Source of the DNA: Bacteroidetes bacterium SW_11_45_7
GTDB lineage: Bacteria; Bacteroidota; Bacteroidia; Chitinophagales; SW-11-45-7
NCBI GenBank assembly: GCA_003022985.1
Contig: PXTV01000026.1
Location: 4,302 to 9,810, forward strand
Reading direction: 5' to 3'
Length of the DNA stretch: 5,509 nucleotides
The position numbers were made by a program, and so were the translations under genes. Under the pieces are notes generated by a model that did not search any database, was not told the DNA's origin, and worked only from the letters and a program-made list of their open reading frames with translations. Shown piece after piece: positions 1 to 5,394 of the stretch; position 1 is the stretch's first letter, and each line of letters opens with the position of its first letter.

Positions 1-1160
1 CTTTTCCGGTAAACTGTGAGTTCTTCCTTATCCATCCTGTATTTGATGCGAGACTTGGGATGATAAATGGAGTCCTTGCCAAGGGGGATATCGATGTCAG
101 CCTGTTCAGCCGAGATTTCTTCGGGTAATCGAATTTTAACTTTCCCGGAACTTGCTGTCAGGGCCTCTTCCCCATTGTTCTTTTTAAATATGAGACGGGC
201 TTTTTCATTCTTAGTACCAGTGCCCAATATGGTGTTGCCTTCAAGTGAAAAGCCGCCTTCATAATCCAGATGATCATCGAGGTCTTCTAAATAGACATTT
301 TGGTGTTGAGACATGAATTGAGGGTAGCTTAGGCGTGACTCATCCGTATAAGCTGATATTTTATCCTTCAGCCGGCCGGTTAAGGTTTTGGACAAAAACT
401 CCGGATAGGATAGACGGGCGGAATCAACAGTATAGGAAGAGTTTGACAGGTTGATGGTATAATCATCGAAACTTGCAGTGATGACGCCTTTGTCAAAACC
501 TGCCGTTTCCCAGTCAACTTTCCCCTTTTCTCCTTCCCACTTATTGGTAAGGGGATTATAGCGCCCGTTTGTATTGAGAACAAAAATCGTATCGCGTGAA
601 GAGTAGCCTCTCAGCCTGGTTTCTGCGATTTTGATATAGGGATTTTGGTCCTCATATTGGAAGGAGAAATCGTTTGTTTCAACAGCCCAGTTTTTAGATT
701 GAGATGTGTAAAGGTGCTGATTGGTGAAGAAATCTTTGGAGAATTTTATAAATGCTTTAAAGTTTTTGTTGATCCCTCTATCTTGATTTTTGGCCACTTT
801 CTCCAGCACATCGAGCCAGGAATAAAACTGGTCCGTGTTGCCTAAATTCTCTTTGTAGGCGATAATTGAAGCAATAAAGTGCTCATAATTGGGATATGCG
901 AGCATGTTTCGGTCAGCCATGACGTTGGACATTGCAATGATGCGTTCCATCTGTTTCTCATCGAACCGACCACCTTCGTACATGCTAATAAACTGCTCAC
1001 TTAATTTTTCGGCCTCTTCCCTTCCAATATCATTGAGCAGATTCTCCGCCTTTGAGGTATACTCTTCTGGCTTCTCAGGAAATTGATCCAGATTTTGACT
1101 GTAACCTGCAACACTACAAACTGTTGCAAAAAGGAAAAGAAGTATCACTCGCATATTCAT
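1..1160 (-). CDS. Large secreted protein of unknown function, N-terminal part (cut by the window edge)
   Basis: The reading frame is open from an ATG at 1160 to the left edge, giving 386 codons with no stop, so the C-terminus is missing. The N-terminus (MNMRVILLFLFATVCSVAGYSQ) is a typical signal peptide, with cleavage likely near residues 19-22. Cys15 is in a poor lipobox context (ATVC), so a lipoprotein is unlikely. Residues about 23-160 look helical and charged. Residues about 160-386 look beta-rich, with alternating hydrophobic strands such as DTIFVL (190-195) and GKVDWE (213-218). A motif RLSYPxFxS occurs twice, at 249-257 and 276-284. A second in-frame ATG at 1154 is possible but would hardly change the signal peptide. 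The protein begins 48 bp after the prmA stop on the same strand, with no clear terminator between. From memory it resembles large conserved uncharacterised envelope proteins of Bacteroidota; I recognise no named domain. That a real gene lies here is near certain; its function is unknown. Confidence 0.88.
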   Translation of the reverse strand, partial: MNMRVILLFLFATVCSVAGYSQNLDQFPEKPEEYTSKAENLLNDIGREEAEKLSEQFISMYEGGRFDEKQMERIIAMSNVMADRNMLAYPNYEHFIASIIAYKENLGNTDQFYSWLDVLEKVAKNQDRGINKNFKAFIKFSKDFFTNQHLYTSQSKNWAVETNDFSFQYEDQNPYIKIAETRLRGYSSRDTIFVLNTNGRYNPLTNKWEGEKGKVDWETAGFDKGVITASFDDYTINLSNSSYTVDSARLSYPEFLSKTLTGRLKDKISAYTDESRLSYPQFMSQHQNVYLEDLDDHLDYEGGFSLEGNTILGTGTKNEKARLIFKKNNGEEALTASSGKVKIRLPEEISAEQADIDIPLGKDSIYHPKSRIKYRMDKEELTVYRK

Positions 1161-1208
1161 GTACGCTTCTTATAATGGTGAATCGCAAAAAATAAATTCG
1201 TTTTTCCG

Positions 1209-2039
1209 TTATGGCTTTTCGTATTGCAAAGCCAACCATTCGCCATCCTCTTCAACAGCCACTTTTCGCAACCCTTCAGCAGTTGCAGCATCATCCACTT
1301 CTCGCTGATCGCGCATTAAAACACCGCTTAAATAAAGTGATCCTTTGTGCTGTAACTGCCCGGCCATTAAAGACATGTTGTCAACGAGGATATTGCGGTT
1401 AATATTGGCAAGTATAATATGAGGGTGATGGTTATACAACTCTTCTTCGCCAGCTAATTTTACTTCAATTTGATCGATATGATTCAATTGGCAATTGAGA
1501 GGAGCATTATTGTAAGACCACTCATTGTTATCAAAAGCAACAATTGGACAGGCCCCTTTCCTGGCAGCGAATATAGCAAGAATGCCCGTACCACAGCCAA
1601 AATCAACAACGTACTGATGATGGAAATCGTTTTTATACATTAACCGAAGCATCAGGGCCGTAGTAGCATGATGGCCTGTGCCAAAGGACATGCGGGGTTC
1701 AATCAGGATGTCGTGCTGAACTTGCTCATCTTTGTCGTGAAAGGGAGCACGCACAACAATCTTGTCTTCAATGGCTATGGGCTGAAAGTTTTTCTGCCAT
1801 TCCTCGTTCCAATTCTTAGGGCGATAAACCGTATAAGCAGGCTGAACAGAAGCAAAACGGGGAAGCGATTGCAAATAGCTCTCGAGTTGTTGCTTATCGA
1901 AGGTTTCAGAAGGAATATACGCATAGAGCTTACCTTCCTCCTCTGTGAAGGTTTCAAACGGAAACTCGCTCAAAAAGGCGGTAAGCACCTCGTGCTGATC
2001 CGGCTCAATATCAAACGTTACCTGCGTATATTCTTTCAT
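1209..2039 (-). CDS. prmA: Ribosomal protein L11 methyltransferase PrmA
   Basis: This cytoplasmic enzyme uses S-adenosylmethionine to methylate amino groups of ribosomal protein L11 (bL11/uL11). The 276-residue product is close to the usual family length. Residues about 1-70 form the small substrate-recognition domain. The linker motif NWNEEWQKNFQPI is at 76-88. PRMSFGTGHHATT at 115-127 is the PrmA-type form of the conserved loop before the SAM domain. SAM motif I, DFGCGTGIL, is at 146-154; the acidic D170 follows the second strand and should contact the ribose; ANINRNIL at 211-218 is the N-x-x-x-N type motif IV; YLSGVL is at 236-241. The ATG at 2039 fits the family N-terminus. No strong Shine-Dalgarno sequence is present. 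It lies 73 bp downstream of tpiA on the same strand and may be co-transcribed with it. Nothing is missing or broken. Confidence 0.96.
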   Translation of the reverse strand: MKEYTQVTFDIEPDQHEVLTAFLSEFPFETFTEEEGKLYAYIPSETFDKQQLESYLQSLPRFASVQPAYTVYRPKNWNEEWQKNFQPIAIEDKIVVRAPFHDKDEQVQHDILIEPRMSFGTGHHATTALMLRLMYKNDFHHQYVVDFGCGTGILAIFAARKGACPIVAFDNNEWSYNNAPLNCQLNHIDQIEVKLAGEEELYNHHPHIILANINRNILVDNMSLMAGQLQHKGSLYLSGVLMRDQREVDDAATAEGLRKVAVEEDGEWLALQYEKP

Positions 2040-2053
2040 CGCATCAAATAAAA

Positions 2054-2079
2054 ATACAAATTTCGATGGTGGTTTGTAT
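2054..2079 (-). terminator. Weak AT-rich hairpin with U-rich tail between tpiA and prmA
   Basis: ATACAAA (2054-2060) and TTTGTAT (2073-2079) form a perfect 7-bp inverted repeat around a 12-nt loop. Read on the minus strand, the hairpin is followed directly by TTTTATTTG. It could act as a weak terminator or attenuator after tpiA. The stem contains only one G-C pair, so stability is low and chance is a fair explanation. Confidence 0.25.
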
Positions 2080-2112
2080 CAGGATGAATCTCTTTCTCAA
2101 AGACCGTGTAAG

Positions 2113-2871
2113 TTAAAAGCTTTGGATAATTGCTGAAAAGTCATCTGCTGACAGTGAAGCGCCACCGATCAATCCGCCATCGATATCGGGTTGCTGAAAC
2201 AAGTCTGGGGCATTGGATGGCTTGCAACTGCCACCGTAAAGTATGGTGAGGTTATTGGCAAAAGATTTTGAGTATTGATCCTGCAGAATTTGGCGAATGT
2301 GTTGATGCATTTCCTGAGCCTGCTCCGGTGTTGCATTGTGTCCTGTACCAATAGCCCACACGGGCTCGTAAGCAATCACTAAATCCTGCATCAGATCAGC
2401 GGTAAAGCTAAAGAGCGTATTCTCAATTTGCTGCTGAACGTACTCGAAATGCTTTTTGTCGTTTCGTATTGCCAGGTGCTCGCCAACACACAAAATCGGA
2501 TTTAAATCGTTGGCAATAGCCTGTTGGAGTTTATTGGCCACATGGGTATCAGTTTCGTTGAAATAATGCCTTCGCTCGGAATGGCCTATTATCACGTAAT
2601 CAACCCCCACTGAAGCCAACATAGCCGCAGATACTTCGCCTGTATAAGCACCACTTTCCTCTTCGTGGCAATTTTGAGCACCTAAAAAAAAGTTCGGCTG
2701 ATTCTTGAGTAACTCTTCCATTGCGTAAAGATGAATAAACGGAGGGGCAAGAACCACCTCGAGTTCTTCCGGGAAGTTCTTATTGGTCTCCTTAATGGCA
2801 AAAGTGAGCTTCAGCCCCTCTTCCATTTGCTTGTTCATCTTCCAATTACCGGCTACAATCTTCTTCCGCAT
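2113..2871 (-). CDS. tpiA: Triosephosphate isomerase
   Basis: This cytoplasmic glycolytic and gluconeogenic enzyme interconverts dihydroxyacetone phosphate and glyceraldehyde 3-phosphate. The 252 residues match the usual single-domain TIM barrel. The N-terminal GNWKMN (8-13) holds the substrate-binding N9 and K11. GHSERR (96-101) supplies the electrophile H97. AYEPVWAIGTG (167-177) supplies the catalytic base E169 and flexible loop 6. YGGSCKPSN (212-220) and GGLIGGASL (232-240) form the phosphate-binding end of the barrel. The Cys at 216, where many bacteria have Val, is not a catalytic position and I believe it is common in Bacteroidota. The ATG at 2871 gives the standard family N-terminus (MRKKIVAGNWKMN). 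The 143 bp upstream (2872-3014), after the GlmU-like gene, holds no clear promoter or terminator. A shared transcript with that gene is therefore possible but unproven. Confidence 0.98.
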   Translation of the reverse strand: MRKKIVAGNWKMNKQMEEGLKLTFAIKETNKNFPEELEVVLAPPFIHLYAMEELLKNQPNFFLGAQNCHEEESGAYTGEVSAAMLASVGVDYVIIGHSERRHYFNETDTHVANKLQQAIANDLNPILCVGEHLAIRNDKKHFEYVQQQIENTLFSFTADLMQDLVIAYEPVWAIGTGHNATPEQAQEMHQHIRQILQDQYSKSFANNLTILYGGSCKPSNAPDLFQQPDIDGGLIGGASLSADDFSAIIQSF

Positions 2872-3014
2872 GAGTATCTTATCATTTTCTATTTACAATT
2901 AGGAGTGCTTCCTTAAGCTTTAGGACAGGAATCTGAAAACCATAGAGGCGAGCAAATCAACTCCTTATTCAGCTCCCTCCTCTGTCATTAGCGACCCTAT
3001 GACATCATCAACCA

Positions 3015-4214
3015 TCAAAAATGTCTATACTTTTCCGAAAGATTGAAAATGTGCGCTAAAAGATTCCTTTCATCTGCACTTACATCCAGGCCACGCCTGT
3101 TCTTCATTCGTTCAGCTACTTCACATGCTTTGTCAAACATATATGTGCTGAATCCGTGCGGACCACCCCAAGCAAAGGAGGGAATAAACTGAAGAGGAAA
3201 GCCACCACCAAAAACATTCGCTGAGACGCCTACAACAGTACCCGTGTTAAACATGGTGTTGATCCCGCACTTAGCATGATCCCCCATCATTAAGCCCACA
3301 AATTGCTGCCCGGTATAGGTAAATTGTTCATGCCGATAGCTCCACATCTTCACATTGCCGTAGTCATTCTTGAGGTTGGAGTTATTGGTATCGGCCCCAA
3401 TATTGCACCACTCACCGATTACTGAATTTCCCAGAAACCCGTCATGAGCCTTATTGGAATAAGCTGTTAAAATGGAATTATTGACCTCCCCACCAGCTTT
3501 GCAATAGGGGCCAAGCGTGGTTGGTCCGTAAATTTTGGTCCCCATCTTCACAGTTGCATGGTTGAGCATAGTAAACGGCCCGCGAATCATTGCTCCTTCC
3601 ATTACTTCCGCATCAGTTCCCAAATAGACAGGGCCTTTTGTGGTGTTGAAGGTTGAACATTCAGCTTTTGCTCCCTCTTCCAGGAAAACAGGATAGTCAC
3701 CGATCACTGTATTGGTAGATGATAACTTTGCCGATTGCCTGCCCCCGGTTATTTTATCGAAATCCCATTGCGTAGCTTTTCCATTAGCCAGATAAATATC
3801 CCATAGGTAACGAATACTCAGAATGTCAGCCTTGTATTCCTGTTGATTGCAGGTTTGCAATAGCTGCTCGATTGTATGGACGTCTTCAAGTGAACTGGTA
3901 ACAAAAGCAATGGGGAAATTCTCATTGACAAGGGCCTGCCCTTCTTGCATGTTCTGAATAGCCTCAACAAGCTTCTCATCCGGCAAAACAGCCCCATTGA
4001 TGAGCAAAGTCGTCCCTTCAGCTCTACATGGAAAGCAACTTGCCAAATATGGCTCCGTCCAGGTGGAGGAGGGAAGCTGGCATACCTGTTCCCATTTTTC
4101 ACGGATCGTTCGAATCCCTATGCGTAAGTCAGCAACAGGCCTGGTATAGGTTAACGGCAGGAGGAGGTCCCTATCGGCATCATCGAAAAGGACAAGTGTC
4201 TGATAGTTTGCCAT
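3015..4214 (-). CDS. GlmU-family protein, alternate Bacteroidota type (putative sugar nucleotidyltransferase / N-acetyltransferase)
   Basis: The product is 399 residues with two parts. The N-terminal part (about 1-160) opens with LVLFDDADRDLLLPLTYTRP (7-26) followed by VADLRIGIRTIREKW, the signature of the Bacteroidota alternate GlmU family. It lacks the classical LAAGxGTRM pyrophosphorylase loop. The C-terminal part (about 170-345) is a left-handed beta-helix of hexapeptide repeats. SNKAHDGFLGNSVIG (253-267) aligns by eye with the E. coli GlmU segment around catalytic His363, making H257 the likely acetyl-transfer base. GADTNNSN (273-280) matches the following GAGT segment. The family is predicted to make UDP-GlcNAc from glucosamine-1-phosphate for peptidoglycan and other glycans in the cytoplasm; specificity here is inferred. 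The start at 4214 gives the expected family N-terminus, and the next Met is at residue 89. It lies just downstream of the L31 terminator and seems to have its own promoter. Confidence 0.92.
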   Translation of the reverse strand: MANYQTLVLFDDADRDLLLPLTYTRPVADLRIGIRTIREKWEQVCQLPSSTWTEPYLASCFPCRAEGTTLLINGAVLPDEKLVEAIQNMQEGQALVNENFPIAFVTSSLEDVHTIEQLLQTCNQQEYKADILSIRYLWDIYLANGKATQWDFDKITGGRQSAKLSSTNTVIGDYPVFLEEGAKAECSTFNTTKGPVYLGTDAEVMEGAMIRGPFTMLNHATVKMGTKIYGPTTLGPYCKAGGEVNNSILTAYSNKAHDGFLGNSVIGEWCNIGADTNNSNLKNDYGNVKMWSYRHEQFTYTGQQFVGLMMGDHAKCGINTMFNTGTVVGVSANVFGGGFPLQFIPSFAWGGPHGFSTYMFDKACEVAERMKNRRGLDVSADERNLLAHIFNLSEKYRHF

Positions 4215-4218
4215 GCCT

Positions 4219-4248
4219 CAAAAATAAAAAAGCTCCCCGGTTAACCAA
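4219..4248 (-). promoter_or_regulatory. Bacteroidota-type promoter candidate for the GlmU-like gene
   Basis: On the minus strand TTG (4248-4246) is followed after exactly 19 nt by TATTTTTG (4226-4219). This is a full match to the Bacteroidota -33 TTG / -7 TAnnTTTG pattern with good spacing. The -7 box ends only 4 nt before the ATG at 4214, so transcription would begin at or next to the start codon and the mRNA would be leaderless or nearly so. The -7 box lies in the T-tract of the L31 terminator, so part of the match could be incidental to that tract. Confidence 0.5.
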
Positions 4249-4259
4249 CAGGAGAGCTT
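4221..4259 (-). terminator. Intrinsic terminator after the L31 gene
   Basis: Read on the minus strand, AAGCTCTCC (4259-4251) pairs with GGGGAGCTT (4238-4230), a 9-bp stem with one G-U wobble and a 12-nt loop, followed by a T-rich tract (TTTT-A-TTTT). On the plus strand the wobble becomes a C-A mismatch and no T-tract follows, so the direction is clear. It lies 24 bp past the L31 stop codon and ends just before the GlmU-like start codon. Confidence 0.85.
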
Positions 4260-4282
4260 GAATTTGGCAATAACTGTACGTT

Positions 4283-4531
4283 TTACTTTCTTCCGTACTT
4301 CCGCTTGAATTTCTCAATACGACCTGCAGTGTCCACGTACTTCATCTTACCAGTATAGAACGGATGAGACATATTAGATATATCAACCTTAACTAATGGA
4401 TACTTATTTCCATCTTCCCACTCAATCGTTTCACTTGCAGGCACAGTAGATTTTGTGAGAAAAGAGTAATCCGCAGATGGATCCTGAAATACAACGAAGC
4501 GATAATTGTTTGGATGCGTATTTTCCTTCAT
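4283..4531 (-). CDS. rpmE2: Ribosomal protein bL31, type B (zinc-free)
   Basis: The 82-residue product is a large-subunit ribosomal protein located at the central protuberance, where bL31 helps bridge the two subunits. Family signatures run through the chain: [10 protein letters not shown] (8-17), a central ETIEWEDG (34-41), SHPFYTG (55-61), and the basic C-terminus [16 protein letters not shown] (67-82). There are no cysteines at all, so it is the C-minus paralogue type that does not bind zinc, and the length fits type B rather than the shorter zinc form. The ATG at 4531 gives the standard start (MKENTHPNN) and is preceded by an A-rich stretch with AAGGAA close by. It is the first gene of the minus-strand run, with a promoter candidate upstream and a strong terminator downstream, so it is probably transcribed mainly alone. 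Confidence 0.97.
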   Translation of the reverse strand: MKENTHPNNYRFVVFQDPSADYSFLTKSTVPASETIEWEDGNKYPLVKVDISNMSHPFYTGKMKYVDTAGRIEKFKRKYGRK

Positions 4532-4555
4532 TTCCTTTTACTTTTTTAGTAATTA

Positions 4556-4586
4556 CAAAGGTAAGGACAATCATGGATTTTTAGAA
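4556..4586 (-). promoter_or_regulatory. Bacteroidota-type promoter candidate for L31
   Basis: On the minus strand TACCTTTG (4563-4556) matches TAnnTTTG exactly. A near-match to the -33 element, TTC in place of TTG, lies 20 nt upstream (4586-4584). The box is 24 nt from the ATG at 4531, which leaves a short 5' leader. The position relative to a highly expressed ribosomal gene supports it, but the -33 element is imperfect. Confidence 0.55.
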
Positions 4587-4612
4587 CATGGTAAAATATT
4601 GATGGAGAAATA

Positions 4613-4692
4613 AAATGGGAAAGCCATTAGGCAATGATAAATGGTAAGCTTGACCGAATAGTTGCAAAAATGACAGTCATTAATTCCCATTT
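4613..4692. repeat. 9-bp perfect inverted repeat in the divergent intergenic region
   Basis: AAATGGGAA (4613-4621) and TTCCCATTT (4684-4692) are exact inverted copies separated by 62 nt. They lie between the divergent L31 and YkuK-like genes and enclose a 13-bp palindrome. They could be paired operator half-sites or the base of a structured RNA. No function can be shown from sequence. Confidence 0.35.
4669..4681. promoter_or_regulatory. 13-bp palindrome, possible operator
   Basis: AATGACAGTCATT is a perfect dyad with 6-bp arms around one central base. It sits in the divergent intergenic region, about 105 bp upstream of the -7 box for L31 and about 57 bp upstream of the weak -7 candidate for the YkuK-like gene. 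The form suits a dimeric regulator, but no specific family is recognised. Confidence 0.3.
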
Positions 4693-4716
4693 AGAGGCAA
4701 TTTCCGAAATTTATTC

Positions 4717-4745
4717 TTCAAATCAGCAATCAATGGTTATCTTTA
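4717..4745 (+). promoter_or_regulatory. Weak promoter candidate for the YkuK-like gene
   Basis: TTC (4717-4719) is followed after 18 nt by TATCTTTA (4738-4745). This is one mismatch from TAnnTTTG and one from TTG, with spacing in the usual Bacteroidota range. It lies 46 bp before the GTG start. Confidence 0.3.
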
Positions 4746-4781
4746 AGTTAATTCACAAACATCAAAGCGATAAACCTTTCC

Positions 4782-4787
4782 GGAGGG
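4782..4787 (+). promoter_or_regulatory. Strong Shine-Dalgarno sequence deciding a GTG start
   Basis: GGAGGG ends 4 nt before the GTG at 4792, whereas the first in-frame ATG at 4813 is 25 nt away. An in-frame stop at 4771-4773 rules out any longer start. A Shine-Dalgarno match this good is uncommon in Bacteroidota, and no other gene in the window has one. Confidence 0.65.
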
Positions 4788-4791
4788 CTTT

Positions 4792-5283
4792 GTGTTCAAA
4801 ATAGAAAAAGCTATGAACTGGCGAAAATTTGACGGCACACAAATTGAACAGCCCATTAAAGATGCTGTAGAAGAAGCCATTATCCGGGAGCACGAGCAAG
4901 GGAACAAACTCAAAGTCTGCATTGGCACCGACTCCCAGGTAACGAATGGCGCTATCGAATTTGCCTCTGTCATCGTGTTTTTACGCGAGCAACGGGGTGC
5001 CTTTATGTTTATCCACAATGACACCTCCTACAAAGACATGACCATCCGGGAACGGATGATTGTGGAAGTCTCCAAATCAGTTGAGGTTTCCTACAACCTT
5101 TGCGACCTCCTGGATCAATACGATGTGGAGCTCGAAGTCCATGCCGACATCAATACCGATCCGAAATTCCCATCCAACCAGGCGCTCAATGAAGCAATGG
5201 GCTATATTATCAGCATGGGCTTTCAGTTTAAAGCCAAGCCCGAGGCTTTTGCAAGTACAAACTGTGCAAACAAGATGTGCTGA
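4792..5283 (+). CDS. YkuK/DUF458-family RNase H-like protein
   Basis: The 163-residue product belongs to the uncharacterised RNase H-like family that includes Bacillus YkuK (formerly DUF458). CIGTDSQV (43-50) gives the first-strand acidic residue D47. The helix ERMIVEVSKS (87-96) carries E87 and E92. HADINTDP (117-124) carries D119. Together these look like the acidic metal-binding set of an RNase H fold, so a nuclease or nucleic-acid-binding role is inferred but not demonstrated for the family. The later segments ALNEAMGYIISMGF (131-144) and KAKPEAFAS (147-155) are also family-like. The start is GTG at 4792, chosen for its adjacent GGAGGG; an ATG at 4813 would remove seven residues. No signal peptide is seen, so it should be cytoplasmic. 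The gene is monocistronic and divergent from L31. The C-terminal end (CANKMC) is slightly suspect, because a family-like continuation may lie in the next frame. Confidence 0.88.
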   Translation: MFKIEKAMNWRKFDGTQIEQPIKDAVEEAIIREHEQGNKLKVCIGTDSQVTNGAIEFASVIVFLREQRGAFMFIHNDTSYKDMTIRERMIVEVSKSVEVSYNLCDLLDQYDVELEVHADINTDPKFPSNQALNEAMGYIISMGFQFKAKPEAFASTNCANKMC

Positions 5284-5302
5284 TGTTGTGAATGAAGAAG
5301 AC

Positions 5303-5349
5303 AACAAGAAGTACAGTTCGTATTTCTCTGCGGAAAGCTACTTCTTGTT
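5303..5349. repeat. 11-bp perfect inverted repeat between convergent genes, possible bidirectional terminator
   Basis: AACAAGAAGTA (5303-5313) and TACTTCTTGTT (5339-5349) pair perfectly around a 25-nt loop. The loop itself holds a smaller TTTC/GAAA stem (5323-5326 with 5333-5336). The repeat lies between the stop of the YkuK-like gene and the stop of the minus-strand gene to the right, where a shared terminator would be expected. Neither side has a clear T-tract, so a Rho-independent terminator is not well supported. Confidence 0.4.
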
Positions 5350-5394
5350 CCCGTTAGTCGCTGGTAAAATGTTGTCGCAGTCAACTTGACGTAA

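Noticed and set aside
1161..1208. Possible promoter (TATTTTTTG on the minus strand) and T-rich terminator between prmA and the large secreted gene
   Set aside because: The -7-like box has an extra T and no TTG at a suitable distance. The T-run has no stable stem before it.
1668..2051. 127-codon open frame on the plus strand opposite prmA
   Set aside because: It lies wholly antisense to a well-supported gene, has no recognisable features, and is the sort of long frame that arises opposite a coding region.
2872..3014. Search for a promoter, small gene or terminator between the GlmU-like gene and tpiA
   Set aside because: Only poor partial matches to the promoter pattern and a seven-codon frame were found. 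No stable hairpin with a T-tract was seen.
4733..4804. 23-codon upstream frame overlapping the GTG start of the YkuK-like gene, possible leader peptide
   Set aside because: It has no ribosome binding site, no regulatory residue pattern and no attenuator hairpin. Its overlap with the start is explained by chance.
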